Below, piece after piece: positions 1-5,421 of a stretch of DNA of 5,842 bases; position 1 is the stretch's first letter, and each line of letters opens with the position of its first letter. A program made the translations under genes and the position numbers. The stretch comes from Aquirhabdus sp. (GTDB lineage Bacteria > Pseudomonadota > Gammaproteobacteria > Pseudomonadales > Moraxellaceae), in NCBI GenBank assembly GCA_030150595.1, contig JASLFQ010000115.1, forward strand, positions 1-5,842. The letters are read 5' to 3'. The notes beneath the pieces were generated by a model. That model saw only the letters and a list, made by a program, of their open reading frames with translations. It did no database searches and had not been told where the DNA came from.

Positions 1-2492
1 TGGATTTTATTCGCTGGTCAAAAAACAATGGCGTCCCTGTCGGCCCTGGTCGTGGTTCGGGTGCGGGTTCATTAGTCGCCTATAGCCTTGGCATTACTGA
101 CCTTGATCCACTGAAATACGATCTTCTATTCGAACGATTCCTCAATCCTGAACGCGTTTCGATGCCCGACTTCGATATCGACTTTTGCATTGCGGGTCGT
201 GATCGCGTCATTGAATACGTTGCACAAACCTACGGACGTGAAGCGGTCTCACAGATTATTACCTTTGGAACCATGGCGGCAAAAGGTGCTGTCCGTGACG
301 TCACTCGCGTACTCGGCAAAGCCTATGGCTTAGGAAATCGTATTTCTAGCCTGATTCCAAGTAAACCGCCAGGTATTACCTTAGCAGAAGCTTTAGAAGT
401 TGAGCCTCAGCTGAAAGATTTGGTCATGAATCAAACAGGTTCTGACTATGATGACGTCACCGAAATCTGGGAAATGGCGACCAAGCTTGAGGGCATTACC
501 CGAAATGTCGGAAAGCATGCGGGTGGTGTACTCATTGCGCCAAGCAAAATCAGTGACTTTTCGGCGGTCTATTGTGATGAAGACGGCTCGCGCGTCAGTC
601 AGTTTGATAAAGACGATGTTGAAAAAGTCGGTTTGGTTAAATTCGACTTTTTAGGATTACGTAACCTCACAGTAATCGACCAAGCTGTTAATGCGATCAA
701 TGCACGTAACACGCAAGCGAATAAACCGTTACTCGATCTGAATCAAATCGCACTGGATGACAAATTAGCATTTCAAATTCTTAAGGATGCTAAAACAACC
801 GCTGTATTTCAGCTTGAAAGTAGTGGCATGAAGCGAATGCTGAAAGAAGCCAAACCCAGCAAATTTGAAGAAATTATCGCTTTCGTTGCACTCTATCGAC
901 CTGGTCCAATGGATCTGATTCCTGACTTTATCAGTCGGATGCATGGTATGGACTTTGAATATCTACACCCGCTTCTCACTGACGTTCTAAAACCGACCTA
1001 TGGCGTTATGGTTTATCAAGAACAGGTCATGCAAGCAGCTCAAGTCTGTGCAGGATATTCGTTGGGCGGTGCAGACTTGCTTCGCCGCGCAATGGGTAAG
1101 AAAAAACCTGAAGAAATGGTCATACAGCGTGTCACTTTCGTCGAAGGCGCAGCAACCAAAGGCATTGACGAACGTAAAGCCAATGAGATTTTTGACTATA
1201 TCGAAAAGTTTGCGGGCTATGGATTCAATAAGTCACATGCTGCTGCTTACGCGCTTGTTTCGTATCATACCGCTTGGCTAAAAGCACACTACCCTGCTGA
1301 ATTTATGGCGGCGGTTCTCACCTCTGAAATGCAAAACACGGACAACATCGTGTTCCTGATCAGCGACTGTCGTGAACTCGGACTAAATATCCTGCCGCCA
1401 TCAGTCAATTGGTCTGATTATCGTTTCCGAGCCTCTGATTCTGGCACGATTATCTACGGCCTAGGTGCAATTAAAGGCGTCGGTGAAGCCGCGATGGAAT
1501 CCGTCATGGAGGCGCGCAAGCAAGGCGGAGAATTTAAAGATATCTTCGATTTTTGCCAACGCATTGACTTGAAGAAAGCCAATAAACGTACGCTCGAAGC
1601 CTTAATTCGTTCAGGCGCGCTGGATTGCTTAACGGAAGAAACGGCCGGCGGCGCACGCGGTGAATTTCGTTCGGTACTTGCCAGCCAACTGGAAGAAGCT
1701 GTACAAGCTGCAGAACAGACACGGCAAAATCTCGATAGCGGAATTTTCGATTTATTTGGTGACATCGAAGTACCTGCACGCCATGCACCACCTAAAGTTC
1801 CAGCGTGGGCAGATGAAGTTCGCTTAAAAGGTGAAAAAGATACACTTGGGCTGTATCTCACGGGACATCCGATTGATGTTTATAATCCAGAATTAAAGAA
1901 TTTTATACGTTGTAAATTGGCAGATATTGAAGCGACTCGACGCGGCGTAACTACGGTTTTTGCTGGTTTAGTGATCGATGTTGCGAACTTTCCAAACCGT
2001 GTTGTCATTACCTTAGACGACGGCACTGCGCGTTTAGAAGTGAACTGCCAACATGAAAACTTTGCACGCTATAAAGAGATTCTAAAACCTGATGCGATCA
2101 TTGTTATCGAAGGTGAAATTAGCGAGCGCGAAGGTTATGACCATCCCATAGGACGTTTGCGCAAAGCATTCACAATGAATGATATCCGTAGTCGTCGGAC
2201 AGAAGCTGTTTTACTGACTTTGACCAAGGATGAATTAACACCTGATATCGCTAAACGCCTACAGACTATTTTACCTGCGTTTATCAATGACACCTCGGCA
2301 GAACAGCGACGAATTCCACTACAACTCCAAGTTGATCATACTTATTCAAAAGCCACACTAAGCGTTGGCGAACGCTGGTATGTGCGACCAGAAGACGAGT
2401 TACTAAAACAGCTCCGTGAACACTTTGGGAAGACCGCCGTCAGTGTCGTTTATCAACGCAAAACACAAGCCACAGAAGCGAGAACTGGTTAG
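1..2492 (+). CDS. dnaE: DNA polymerase III alpha subunit, 5'-truncated by the window edge
   Basis: This is the catalytic subunit of the replicative polymerase III core; it extends DNA from dNTPs and works in the cytoplasm with epsilon, theta, the beta clamp and tau. The reading frame is open from base 3, giving 53 codons before the first in-frame ATG at 162, so that ATG is internal. The upstream codons encode the triphosphate-binding loop GPGRGSGAGS (42-71). Alignment from memory with E. coli DnaE puts the first codon near E. coli residue 346, so the PHP domain and early palm are missing. All three catalytic aspartates are present: two in PDFDIDF (codons 168-170 and 174-176) and one in LVKFDFLGL (645-647). 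Then come the fingers (YRPGPM, LGGADLLRRAMGKKKPEEM, FAGYGFNKSHAAAYALVSY), the helix-hairpin-helix part (YGLGAIKGVGE, near 1455), an OB fold (about 1950-2170) and a C-terminal tau-binding-like domain. It stops at TAG 2490-2492. Identity is very secure. Confidence 0.98.
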   Translation, partial: DFIRWSKNNGVPVGPGRGSGAGSLVAYSLGITDLDPLKYDLLFERFLNPERVSMPDFDIDFCIAGRDRVIEYVAQTYGREAVSQIITFGTMAAKGAVRDVTRVLGKAYGLGNRISSLIPSKPPGITLAEALEVEPQLKDLVMNQTGSDYDDVTEIWEMATKLEGITRNVGKHAGGVLIAPSKISDFSAVYCDEDGSRVSQFDKDDVEKVGLVKFDFLGLRNLTVIDQAVNAINARNTQANKPLLDLNQIALDDKLAFQILKDAKTTAVFQLESSGMKRMLKEAKPSKFEEIIAFVALYRPGPMDLIPDFISRMHGMDFEYLHPLLTDVLKPTYGVMVYQEQVMQAAQVCAGYSLGGADLLRRAMGKKKPEEMVIQRVTFVEGAATKGIDERKANEIFDYIEKFAGYGFNKSHAAAYALVSYHTAWLKAHYPAEFMAAVLTSEMQNTDNIVFLISDCRELGLNILPPSVNWSDYRFRASDSGTIIYGLGAIKGVGEAAMESVMEARKQGGEFKDIFDFCQRIDLKKANKRTLEALIRSGALDCLTEETAGGARGEFRSVLASQLEEAVQAAEQTRQNLDSGIFDLFGDIEVPARHAPPKVPAWADEVRLKGEKDTLGLYLTGHPIDVYNPELKNFIRCKLADIEATRRGVTTVFAGLVIDVANFPNRVVITLDDGTARLEVNCQHENFARYKEILKPDAIIVIEGEISEREGYDHPIGRLRKAFTMNDIRSRRTEAVLLTLTKDELTPDIAKRLQTILPAFINDTSAEQRRIPLQLQVDHTYSKATLSVGERWYVRPEDELLKQLREHFGKTAVSVVYQRKTQATEARTG

Positions 2493-2544
2493 CAAATTAT
2501 TGATTTTATACCGTTGATCGGGCGACGCGTGGGATATTGTATTA

Positions 2545-2573
2545 TTCGAAAATCTGTAATAATGCTGTATAAG
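2545..2573 (+). promoter_or_regulatory. possible sigma70-type promoter for the Hpt-like gene
   Basis: TTCGAA (2545-2550, 3 of 6 matches to the -35 consensus) is followed after 17 bases by TATAAG (2568-2573, 5 of 6 matches to the -10 consensus). It lies about 27 bases before the ATG at 2601. The -35 is poor and the spacer is AT-rich, so chance matches are likely. I see no terminator between dnaE and this site, so read-through from dnaE could also supply the transcript. Confidence 0.3.
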
Positions 2574-2600
2574 AAGACTGTCCCATAATCGAGAAAAACT

Positions 2601-2939
2601 ATGGCAGAACCGATCAATAAAGCACAATTATTTGAGCTAAGAGATCTCTTAGGCGACGAATATGATAGTCTCATTCAAAACTTTCTCCGCGAAAGCTTGA
2701 TTGACATGCGTGCGATCCAATCGGCTTTTGAACACTCAGATAATGCGATGGGCGCCACAGCCATTACTTCACTCAAAGGTGCAAGCGCCAATCTCGGTGC
2801 GACTGATCTTGCTACGTTCTGTCAAAAACTCTTACTAGAATGTAAAGCAAATCGCTTACAACATAGTGATGTGCTCTTGCATGCTGCGCAAGAAGAATTA
2901 CATCGCGTCACTCATTTTTTACGTCATGAAATGGCCTAA
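2601..2939 (+). CDS. Hpt-domain-like protein lacking the phospho-acceptor histidine
   Basis: This 112-residue protein resembles stand-alone histidine phosphotransfer (Hpt) proteins, four-helix bundles that pass phosphate between response-regulator receivers in His-Asp relays. The signature is SLKGASANLGA (residues 57-67) followed by an amphipathic helix (DLATFCQKLLLECKAN). A leading helix (LFELRDLLGDEYDSLIQNFLRESLIDM) matches the N-terminal helix of HptB-type proteins. In active Hpt proteins the residue two before the Leu/Phe of L/F-K-G is the phosphorylated His. Here it is Thr56 (ACT, 2766-2768), although the Lys and Gly around the site are kept. Changing ACT to a His codon takes two substitutions, so a single read error does not explain it. 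There is no signal peptide or membrane segment, so it is cytoplasmic. The start is the ATG at 2601 with a weak GAG-type ribosome site (2590-2592). It follows dnaE by 108 bases on the same strand, with no receiver or kinase gene beside it. The fold assignment is fairly secure; loss of phosphotransfer and any scaffold or antagonist role are inferences. Confidence 0.8.
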   Translation: MAEPINKAQLFELRDLLGDEYDSLIQNFLRESLIDMRAIQSAFEHSDNAMGATAITSLKGASANLGATDLATFCQKLLLECKANRLQHSDVLLHAAQEELHRVTHFLRHEMA

Positions 2940-2995
2940 CAATCGTCTATAAGGGAACGCAGCCAAGCTGTATTTATATGCTCAATCATCCGCCT

Positions 2996-3184
2996 CTAGC
3001 GATCAATTTTGTCGACCGGGGTTGCCTGAGTAGGAGCTAACTCTCCTGCAAATCCCTTCTCTAAAGTCGTATTCTCCAAACTTTGCGCTTCCATACTGGT
3101 ACATCCTTCCAGTTGCAATACACACAAGCATAGGCTCACGCGCATCATAGAGCGCTTCAATCGATATTTTTGATTTGCAGTCAT
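2996..3184 (-). CDS. small putative lipoprotein, function unknown
   Basis: The predicted protein has 62 residues on the minus strand. A basic N-terminus (K6, R8, K10, R11, R15) is followed by a short hydrophobic stretch (VSLCLCVLQL) and a lipobox-like L-E-G-C with Cys28 as the would-be lipidated residue. The mature part is about 35 residues, polar, with no recognisable domain. The start at 3184 is preferred because GGAGGGGAG lies directly before the ATG; this strong Shine-Dalgarno argues for a real gene. The frame stays open to a further ATG at 3256, which would add 24 residues before the basic region. An ATG pair at 3148/3145 would shorten it. The Glu at lipobox position -2 is unusual, since small residues are normal there, so lipidation is uncertain. 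It converges on the Hpt-like gene (56-base gap) and is divergent from trmJ. I do not recognise a family. Confidence 0.55.
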   Translation of the reverse strand: MTANQKYRLKRSMMRVSLCLCVLQLEGCTSMEAQSLENTTLEKGFAGELAPTQATPVDKIDR

Positions 3185-3201
3185 CTCCCCTCCATACCAC
3201 G

Positions 3202-3230
3202 TGATAAATCCATTGAAACTTTTTTGACAA
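3202..3230 (-). promoter_or_regulatory. possible promoter for the small lipoprotein
   Basis: Reading on the minus strand, TTGTCA (complement of 3225-3230, 5 of 6 to the -35 consensus) is followed after about 16-17 bases by a poor T-rich -10 region (around TTTATC). It sits just upstream of the strong ribosome site of the gene starting at 3184, leaving a very short leader. The same bases read on the plus strand contain a perfect TTGACA at 3224-3229, but no matching -10 follows at the usual distance there. Low certainty. Confidence 0.25.
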
Positions 3231-3299
3231 CGAGCTTTTTTGATCAGGTTAGTCATGCGTTTGTATAGACCCTATTATGAATCAAACTGATACGTAATG

Positions 3300-3327
3300 A
3301 CTGGCAGAGGTTATCATAACTGCCAGT
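3300..3327. repeat. 28-nt inverted repeat upstream of trmJ, possible operator
   Basis: The left arm ACTGGCAG (3300-3307) and right arm CTGCCAGT (3320-3327) are perfect 8-base inverted copies. Between them an inner pair GTTAT/ATAAC (3311-3315 as GTTAT with centre C, 3316-3320 as ATAAC) can also fold. No T-run follows on either strand, so it does not look like an intrinsic terminator. It lies just upstream of the likely trmJ promoter, and a third half-copy ACTGGC occurs at 3368-3373. A dimeric regulator site for trmJ, or for both divergent genes, is an inference. Confidence 0.5.
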
Positions 3328-3350
3328 ACAACTGTTTCCGAAAATTGCTG

Positions 3351-3356
3351 TAGAAT
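3351..3356 (+). promoter_or_regulatory. probable -10 element of the trmJ promoter
   Basis: TAGAAT matches 5 of 6 of the -10 consensus and lies 35 bases before the GTG start of trmJ. At 16-18 bases upstream there is only a weak -35 (around TACAAC/CAACTG, 3327-3334). If this is the promoter, that weak -35 touches the right arm of the inverted repeat ending at 3327, which is where an activator or repressor could act. Confidence 0.35.
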
Positions 3357-3391
3357 GCCGAATCTTAACTGGCTAAAGTGAGTGTGTCTCT

Positions 3392-4282
3392 GTGGATGCT
3401 GTAAATAGTGTAAATCAACATCCATCAGCCTTAGATCGCATTCGTATTGTCATGGTCAATACCACTTTGCCCGCCAATATCGGCGCAGCAGCGCGAGCCA
3501 TGAAAACCATGGGGTTGTCTCGCCTGACCCTCGTCGATCCGAAAACTTTTCCAAGTCCTGATGCCACAGCACTCGCTGCTGGTGCGGCAGATATTTTAGA
3601 CAATGTCACATTAGTCGACACGCTTGAAGAAGCGATTGCTGATTGTGTTCTTGTCTTCGGTACAAGCGCACGCAGCCGTACTATTCCGTGGCCATTACTC
3701 GATGTGCGATCAGCAACCAAATTAGCAATTGATGAAACCAGTAATGGTGATATTGCCATCATCTTTGGCCGAGAAGATCGTGGACTAACCAATGAAGAAC
3801 TCGCCCAAGCACAATATCATCTGACTATTCCTGTCAATGAAGAATATGGCGTCTTAAACGTCTCAGCGGCCATTCAAGTCATCTGTTATGAACTGCGAAT
3901 GAATGCCTTAACGCAACAGATTACTCCATCTAAACCAACCGCCGAAGCTTCTCTTACCGAAACTTCTCAAATGCCTCTGATTGGACATATGCAATGGGAT
4001 GAGCCTTTAGCTGATCAAGCGATGATGCAACAATTTTATCCTCATCTTGAAGCCATGCTTGCTGATATTGACTTCTTAGACCCCAATAATCCGCGGTTAC
4101 TCCCTCTACGACTCCGTCGTTTGTTTGGACGCGTACGACTGGATCGCATGGAATACAATCTTTTAAGGGGCATTTTTGGGCGGGTACAAGCATTGAGTAA
4201 AGGCACTTGGCCACCAGAATCATTACGTCATTCAACCACATCCATTAAGCATCAATCAGACAATCAAGATAAGTCAAACTAA
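3392..4282 (+). CDS. trmJ: tRNA (cytidine/uridine-2'-O-)-methyltransferase TrmJ
   Basis: TrmJ is a SPOUT-class enzyme that uses S-adenosylmethionine to 2'-O-methylate nucleotide 32 in the anticodon loop of several tRNAs. The protein has 296 residues. The N-terminal SPOUT domain (about 17-170) carries NIGAAARAMKTMGL (29-42), GTSARSRTIPWP (90-101), FGREDRGLTNEE (125-136) and the knot-forming LNVSAAIQV (155-163), all closely matching E. coli TrmJ motifs. After a linker (about 172-203), the C-terminal segment (FYPHLEAMLADIDFLDP, LRRLFGRVRLDRMEYNLLRGI) matches the tRNA-binding/dimerisation extension that separates TrmJ from shorter TrmL-like proteins. The start is GTG at 3392: the frame is closed by TAA at 3374-3376 and has no other start before the core, while the next Met (residue 21) would cut into the first strand. 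A GTGAG at 3378-3382 may serve as ribosome site. It is longer than the 246-residue E. coli protein through about 16 extra N-terminal residues, the linker and a polar C-terminal tail. cysE follows 122 bases on. Confidence 0.95.
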   Translation: MDAVNSVNQHPSALDRIRIVMVNTTLPANIGAAARAMKTMGLSRLTLVDPKTFPSPDATALAAGAADILDNVTLVDTLEEAIADCVLVFGTSARSRTIPWPLLDVRSATKLAIDETSNGDIAIIFGREDRGLTNEELAQAQYHLTIPVNEEYGVLNVSAAIQVICYELRMNALTQQITPSKPTAEASLTETSQMPLIGHMQWDEPLADQAMMQQFYPHLEAMLADIDFLDPNNPRLLPLRLRRLFGRVRLDRMEYNLLRGIFGRVQALSKGTWPPESLRHSTTSIKHQSDNQDKSN

Positions 4283-4324
4283 ATACTCACTGAATCGACT
4301 AAATAAAAGACTACACAGTCAAAA

Positions 4325-4353
4325 TTAGTCATATAAAAAATAGCAATATAGAT
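4325..4353 (+). promoter_or_regulatory. possible cysE promoter in AT-rich spacer
   Basis: The 122-base spacer between trmJ and cysE (4283-4404) is very AT-rich and has several -10-like hexamers (TATAAA 4332-4337, TATAGA 4347-4352, TAAAAT 4365-4370). The best spaced pair I find is TTAGTC (4325-4330) with TATAGA, 16 bases apart, but the -35 is poor. cysE may be transcribed from here, from trmJ, or both. I see no terminator in the spacer. Confidence 0.25.
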
Positions 4354-4375
4354 AGTAGAAATACTAAAATCGAAT

Positions 4376-4386
4376 GATGAATCATC
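4376..4386. repeat. 11-nt palindrome just before cysE
   Basis: GATGA-A-TCATC is a perfect inverted repeat with 5-base arms around one central base. It lies 18 bases before the cysE start, directly upstream of its weak AGG ribosome site (4393-4395). It could be a small operator or translation-level element, but a repeat this short can arise by chance. Confidence 0.25.
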
Positions 4387-4404
4387 CGTGATAGGCATCG
4401 AATA

Positions 4405-5202
4405 ATGTTTGACCAACTTCAAGAAGACATTCAAGCAGTGTTTGATCGCGACCCTGCAGCACGCAGTGCGCTGGAAGTTCTGCTCACCTACCCTGGCATC
4501 CACGCCGTCTTACTCCATCGTGCAGCTCATCAGCTTTGGCAACATAAAATGAAAGGCACGGCTCGTGGTGTCTCTATGCTGAATCGTTTCCTGACAGGCA
4601 TTGAAATTCATCCTGCGGCTAAAATTGGTCGGCGTTTGTTCATCGATCATGGAATGGGCGTTGTGATTGGTGAAACTGCCGAGATTGGCAATGATGTCAC
4701 GCTTTATCATGGCGTCACGCTTGGTGGTACGACATGGCAAAAAGGCAAACGTCATCCAACATTAGAAGATGGTGTTGTGGTCGGTGCGGGAGCCAAAGTG
4801 CTCGGGCCTTTTACTGTGGGTAAAAATGCCAAGATTGGTTCAAATGCCGTTGTCACCAAAGCAGTGCCTTCTGAAGTCACTGTGGTTGGCAATCCTGCAC
4901 GTTTCATTGAAAAAGAAATGGATAAAGCAATTACATCAACACAGCGCAATCAAATCCTAGATTACGCCCAATCCATCGGATTTCAGCCTTATGCAACCGC
5001 GCCCGATCTTCCTGATCCTGTTGCAGAAGCTTTCCGCGTATTACTCAATCACATGCAATCCACCGATAAGCGCATTGATAAAATGTGTGAAAGTGTATGC
5101 CAAATGAATCCCAAATTCTGTGATGAAAAAAACCAACCCCTTAACGCAGATGATCTCAGCATCATCCAAGATTGTAATAACTCGCCATTGTCCCCAAAAT
5201 AG
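4405..5202 (+). CDS. cysE: serine O-acetyltransferase
   Basis: CysE transfers acetyl from acetyl-CoA to L-serine, giving O-acetylserine, the committing step of cysteine synthesis in the cytoplasm. The protein has 265 residues. A helical N-terminal domain (1-63) opens with [30 protein letters not shown], split here as 2-20 and 21-31. A left-handed beta-helix of hexapeptide repeats follows (about 66-165: [66 protein letters not shown]). Catalytic His82 in IDHGMG corresponds to E. coli His158. The partner acid, Asp143 in E. coli, is Glu67 in EIHP, as in the short SAT/EpsC-like type. His117 in KRHP is also kept. A C-terminal region (172-265) follows the beta-helix and holds all four cysteines of the protein (228, 232, 239, 256). 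The start ATG at 4405 has a weak AGG (4393-4395) nine bases upstream. It lies downstream of trmJ, an order shared with pseudomonads, and ends at TAG 5200-5202 inside the stem of its terminator. Feedback control by cysteine is usual in the family but cannot be read from sequence. Confidence 0.96.
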   Translation: MFDQLQEDIQAVFDRDPAARSALEVLLTYPGIHAVLLHRAAHQLWQHKMKGTARGVSMLNRFLTGIEIHPAAKIGRRLFIDHGMGVVIGETAEIGNDVTLYHGVTLGGTTWQKGKRHPTLEDGVVVGAGAKVLGPFTVGKNAKIGSNAVVTKAVPSEVTVVGNPARFIEKEMDKAITSTQRNQILDYAQSIGFQPYATAPDLPDPVAEAFRVLLNHMQSTDKRIDKMCESVCQMNPKFCDEKNQPLNADDLSIIQDCNNSPLSPK

Positions 5203-5244
5203 CAACAGAAAATAATGCAGCACACATTATTCTGTTGCTGTTTT
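5196..5244 (+). terminator. intrinsic terminator of cysE, possibly bidirectional
   Basis: AGCAACAGAA (5201-5210) pairs perfectly with TTCTGTTGCT (5230-5239). After a two-base bulge (5211-5212), TAATG (5213-5217) pairs with CATTA (5225-5229), giving 15 pairs around the loop CAGCACA. The stem can extend through AAAA (5196-5199) and TTTT (5241-5244), so both strands carry a short T-run after the hairpin. The last two bases of the cysE stop codon lie in the left arm. Confidence 0.85.
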
Positions 5245-5266
5245 ACAACGAGAGAGGTTGTTTTTT
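5245..5266 (+). terminator. second, weaker terminator-like hairpin
   Basis: ACAAC (5245-5249) and GTTGT (5257-5261) form a 5-base-pair stem with a seven-base purine loop, followed directly by a T-run (to 5266). The stem is short and not GC-rich, but its place right after the main cysE hairpin suggests a back-up terminator. Confidence 0.4.
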
Positions 5267-5269
5267 CGG

Positions 5270-5297
5270 TTGTTATTTAAATTATTTTAGTTATAGT
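5270..5297 (+). promoter_or_regulatory. possible promoter of the downstream lipoprotein gene
   Basis: TTGTTA (5270-5275, 4 of 6 to the -35) and TATAGT (5292-5297, 5 of 6 to the -10) are 16 bases apart and sit just after the cysE terminators. This would give a leader of roughly 115-120 bases before the ATG at 5422. Other AT-rich hexamers nearby make the choice uncertain. Confidence 0.35.
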
Positions 5298-5304
5298 CTT
5301 TAAG

Positions 5305-5314
5305 TGCCTAGGCA
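5305..5314. repeat. 10-nt perfect palindrome TGCCTAGGCA
   Basis: TGCCTAGGCA is identical to its reverse complement. It lies just downstream of the possible promoter at 5270-5297, and its right half overlaps a second inverted pair, AGGC (5310-5313) with GCCT (5319-5322). Position and symmetry fit an operator for a dimeric regulator or a small leader hairpin; neither is shown. Confidence 0.35.
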
Positions 5315-5332
5315 GAAAGCCTTTGCTTTATG

Positions 5333-5351
5333 TAACTATATCTAATAGTTA
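5333..5351. repeat. 7-base-arm inverted repeat in the lipoprotein leader
   Basis: TAACTAT (5333-5339) and ATAGTTA (5345-5351) are perfect inverted copies around ATCTA. A third, shorter symmetric element TAAC-A-GTTA follows at 5362-5370. There is no T-run after either, so they are not terminators of the usual kind. They belong to a cluster of AGTTAT hexamers in this leader. Confidence 0.4.
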
Positions 5352-5421
5352 TGTTTATGCCTAACAGTTATCAAAATTTCACCTCTTCGTTTTATAACTT
5401 CTGACATGGAATTCTTAAAGC

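Noticed and set aside
1454..1861. 135-residue antisense frame inside dnaE
   Set aside because: It lies wholly opposite a strongly conserved gene, is low in recognisable motifs and Ser/Ala/Arg-rich as expected of a shadow, and shows no clear ribosome site.
162..2492. ATG at 162 as the start of a 776-residue protein
   Set aside because: The same frame is open back to base 3 and encodes conserved DnaE sequence including GPGRGSGAGS, so this ATG is an internal methionine next to the catalytic aspartates.
2493..2600. terminator after dnaE
   Set aside because: I found no stable stem with a T-run. ATTATT/AATAAT (2541-2546 and 2558-2563) is inverted but all A/T.
2734..2736. His45 of the Hpt-like protein as an alternative phospho-acceptor
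   Set aside because: It lies before the signature helix, eleven residues from the acceptor position, and is not in the Hpt active-site context.
2960..2970. CAGC/GCTG hairpin between the converging Hpt-like and lipoprotein genes as a terminator
   Set aside because: The stem is four base pairs with a three-base loop and only a broken T-rich tract after it; too weak to call.
3003..3230. 75-residue minus-strand frame overlapping the small lipoprotein
   Set aside because: It has no signal peptide and no convincing ribosome site; the overlapping frame has a strong Shine-Dalgarno and a lipobox-like motif.
3415..3792. 125-residue antisense frame inside trmJ
   Set aside because: It is opposite the conserved SPOUT domain with no motif of its own.
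4510..4949. antisense frames inside cysE
   Set aside because: They are opposite the hexapeptide-repeat domain; repeated sense codons readily leave open shadows.
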